Shown: positions 5,859-7,032 of the stretch, piece by piece | Layout: each line of letters opens with the position of its first letter | How positions within the stretch are numbered: position 1 is the first letter of the stretch | Made by a program: the position numbers and the translations under genes | DNA from: an uncultured Oscillibacter sp. | GTDB taxonomy: Bacteria > Bacillota > Clostridia > Oscillospirales > Oscillospiraceae | Reading direction: 5' to 3' | NCBI GenBank assembly: GCA_900544105.1 | Contig: UQUC01000090.1 | Location: forward strand, 1-7,032 | Length of the DNA: 7,032 nt | The notes under the pieces: model-generated | Told to the model about the DNA's origin: nothing | What the model saw: the letters and a program-made list of their open reading frames with translations, nothing else | Database searches by the model: none

Positions 5859-6116
5859 ATGGATGAAAACGCCAAACGGATGATGGAGCAGTTGAAGGCC
5901 GATCCCGCCGCCCTTCGACAGCTTATGCACTCCCGCGATGGGCAGGCGCTTATGCAGGCGTTGACCCGGCCGGACAACGGTGCGGGACTTCAGCGAGCCA
6001 TGCAATCCGCCATGCATGGGGATATGAATGTCATGGCGGAGCTGGTGGGCCGGGTGGCCCAAAGTCCGGAAGGTGCGGCTTTGATGGAGCGCGTCAGCCA
6101 GCGGCTCCAGAAATAA
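5859..6116 (+). CDS. Small Met-rich helical protein, function unknown
   Basis: An 85-aa protein I cannot assign to a named family. It is rich in Met (10 residues), Ala, Gln and Leu, lacks Cys and Trp, has no hydrophobic span long enough for a membrane segment, and shows no signal peptide, so a soluble all-helical protein is likely. Two similar helical units can be read: KADPAALRQLMHSRDGQALM (about 13-32) and AELVGRVAQSPEGAALMERV (about 60-79), both with a (D/S)P(A/E)-type turn before or inside an amphipathic helix. The ATG at 5859 is chosen because GGGAGG lies eight bases upstream; in-frame ORF sequence upstream of this runs through the nth terminator. It is the first gene of a compact three-gene unit: the next begins 18 bp after its stop. 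Confidence 0.85.
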   Translation: MDENAKRMMEQLKADPAALRQLMHSRDGQALMQALTRPDNGAGLQRAMQSAMHGDMNVMAELVGRVAQSPEGAALMERVSQRLQK

Positions 6117-6134
6117 GGAGGGAGGTCCGGCCTC

Positions 6135-6656
6135 ATGGCGGAGTTTGACGACAAGCTGAATAGTCTCCTCTCCAACCCAGAGGCCATGGACCAGATCATG
6201 AAAATGGCCCAATCCCTCATGGGAAACGATGGCAGAACGGAGCAGCCTCCCCCTGCCGCTTCGCCCCCTGGCGAACCAGGAACCACGGTGCAAAACGGCG
6301 GGGGCCCGTTTCAGCAAAGCGGCCCCGTCAGCGGAGAGGCAGCACATAGTTGGGGCCAGCCAAACCCGGAAAACCGAAGTCCGGCTCCGGGAGGGCCGAT
6401 TGTACGCGGTCAGCCGGGGCCTGACCTGGGTTTCCTTTCCGGGCTGGGTGATCTGGACCCCAAGGCCATCGCCTCCCTCCTGCCGGTCCTCCGGGAGCTG
6501 GGAGAGGCCCAGAACAGCAATGCCCGCCAGCTTTTATTTGCACTGCGGCCCTATCTGAAGCCGGAGCGCCAGGATAAAGTGGAGCGGGCATTGCAGCTGG
6601 CCCGGCTGTTCCGGGTGGGGAAAAAGTTCCTGCTAAGGGGGGATGGCCATGTATAA
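6135..6656 (+). CDS. Two-part protein with Pro/Gly-rich linker, function unknown
   Basis: A 173-aa protein with no recognised family. Three parts are visible. The first is a short N-terminal helix-forming segment at 1-30 (DDKLNSLLSNPEAMDQIMKM), similar in style to the helical units of the preceding gene product. The second is a low-complexity linker at about 32-97, rich in Pro, Gly, Gln and Asn. The third is a compact charged helical domain at about 99-168 (LDPKAIASLLPVLRELGE, ALRPYLKPERQDKVERALQL, ARLFRVGKKFL). There is no signal peptide, membrane span or cysteine. The ATG at 6135 follows GGAGG by nine bases, inside the 18-bp gap after the upstream gene. Its stop overlaps the start of the next gene by 8 bp, so the three proteins are probably made together. 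The linker suggests a tether between two binding modules (inference). Confidence 0.85.
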   Translation: MAEFDDKLNSLLSNPEAMDQIMKMAQSLMGNDGRTEQPPPAASPPGEPGTTVQNGGGPFQQSGPVSGEAAHSWGQPNPENRSPAPGGPIVRGQPGPDLGFLSGLGDLDPKAIASLLPVLRELGEAQNSNARQLLFALRPYLKPERQDKVERALQLARLFRVGKKFLLRGDGHV

Positions 6657-6981
6657 CCGTTACATCCGCCGTGACGATGGCACCTATACCAAGGTAGCAG
6701 AGCCAGATCCACCCCGGCAGGAAACAGCTGGCCCCGGATCGCAGCCCTCTCCCCCGCCGCCAGACGGTCCCACTGAATCCGGCCCCCGGTCCGGCGGTCC
6801 GCCGCCGTCCTTCGGCGGTACGGAGGGCCTTGCCGGGTACCTGCGGCGGATACTGGACCAGCTGCATCTGGATCGGGTGGACGCCGGGGATCTGCTGCTG
6901 TTGGGTCTGCTGTACTTTCTGTTCCGGGAAAAGGCGGACGAAGAGCTTCTGGTGGCTCTGGGCCTGCTGCTGATTTTATAA
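6649..6981 (+). CDS. Pro-rich protein with hydrophobic C-terminus, function unknown
   Basis: A 110-aa protein without a recognised family. N-terminal MYNRYIRRDDGTYTKV (1-16) looks like a defined motif. Residues about 18-58 are a Pro/Gly/Ser-rich disordered stretch, 60-78 an amphipathic helix (GLAGYLRRILDQLHLDRVD), and 79-110 two very hydrophobic stretches (DLLLLGLLYFLF and ELLVALGLLLIL) separated by a charged REKADEE turn. This suggests a short membrane hairpin or membrane-attached tail at the extreme C-terminus. The ATG at 6649 is chosen over the in-frame ATG at 6643 because the AGGGGGG site ends at 6642, leaving six bases to 6649. It overlaps the previous gene by 8 bp, which implies coupling. 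It may anchor the cassette's products to a membrane (inference). Confidence 0.8.
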   Translation: MYNRYIRRDDGTYTKVAEPDPPRQETAGPGSQPSPPPPDGPTESGPRSGGPPPSFGGTEGLAGYLRRILDQLHLDRVDAGDLLLLGLLYFLFREKADEELLVALGLLLIL

Positions 6982-6988
6982 GTCAAAA

Positions 6989-7007
6989 CCTCCGGCTAAG
7001 CCGGAGG
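6989..7007 (+). repeat. GC-rich hairpin after the three-gene cassette
   Basis: A perfect 8-bp inverted repeat, CCTCCGGC-TAA-GCCGGAGG, lies 7 bases after the last stop codon. It is followed by CTTGAG rather than a T-run, so on its own it is a poor intrinsic terminator. It may protect the mRNA 3' end or work with the next hairpin. Confidence 0.65.
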
Positions 7008-7014
7008 CTTGAGT

Positions 7015-7032
7015 AAGCCCTATAAGGGCTTT
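7015..7032 (+). terminator. Probable terminator hairpin, cut by window edge
   Basis: AAGCCCT (7015-7021) pairs with AGGGCTT (7025-7031) around an ATA loop, and the window ends in TTT. The downstream T-run, if present, lies outside the window. It would end the three-gene cassette. Confidence 0.55.

Noticed and set aside
6989..7032. Start of a CRISPR array
   Set aside because: The two palindromes differ in sequence and there is no repeat-spacer periodicity.

Overview
The window reads as chromosomal DNA of a GC-rich, spore-forming Firmicute, most likely the Oscillospiraceae (Clostridium cluster IV; Oscillibacter/Flavonifractor-like). The reasons are the spoIIGA-sigE sporulation pair, a T-box-regulated valS, strong AGGAGG-type ribosome binding sites, high G+C coding sequence, and low-G+C intergenic promoters. 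No mobile element, tRNA, rRNA or CRISPR array is visible.

Layout. 1-488 (minus) is the 5' part of valS, running off the left edge. 522-762 (minus) is its T-box leader, with a readable GUC (Val) specifier, T-box motif and terminator, preceded by a near-perfect sigma-A promoter at 769-797. 799-2332 (minus) is spoIIGA-sigE, the membrane protease and the pro-sigma factor it activates. Their frames overlap by 173 bp, and two Spo0A-box-like sites sit over the spoIIGA promoter. 2371-2425 is a minus-strand terminator. It ends a two-gene minus transcript of a 32-aa single-span membrane miniprotein and a DUF951 zinc-ribbon-like protein, coupled by an ATGA overlap. 2814-3746 (plus) is a three-domain S1 RNA-binding protein. 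It converges with rarA (3730-4995, minus), and the two 3' ends overlap by 17 bp. rarA and nth (5130-5768, plus) are divergent DNA-maintenance genes sharing a 134-bp promoter region.

5859-6981 (plus) holds three tightly packed genes of unknown function: a Met-rich helical protein, a two-part protein with a Pro/Gly-rich linker, and a Pro-rich protein with a hydrophobic C-terminus. A sequence resembling a sigma-E (or sigma-K) promoter lies just upstream, inside the nth terminator. Together with the sigE gene in this window, it raises the possibility that this cassette is an undescribed mother-cell sporulation operon. That is inference. The window ends with two hairpins, the second a probable terminator cut by the window edge.

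Main points to follow up: the three-gene cassette and its candidate sporulation promoter; the Spo0A-type promoter of spoIIGA; the long spoIIGA/sigE overlap; valS sitting directly behind sigE without a separate terminator; and the 32-aa membrane miniprotein.
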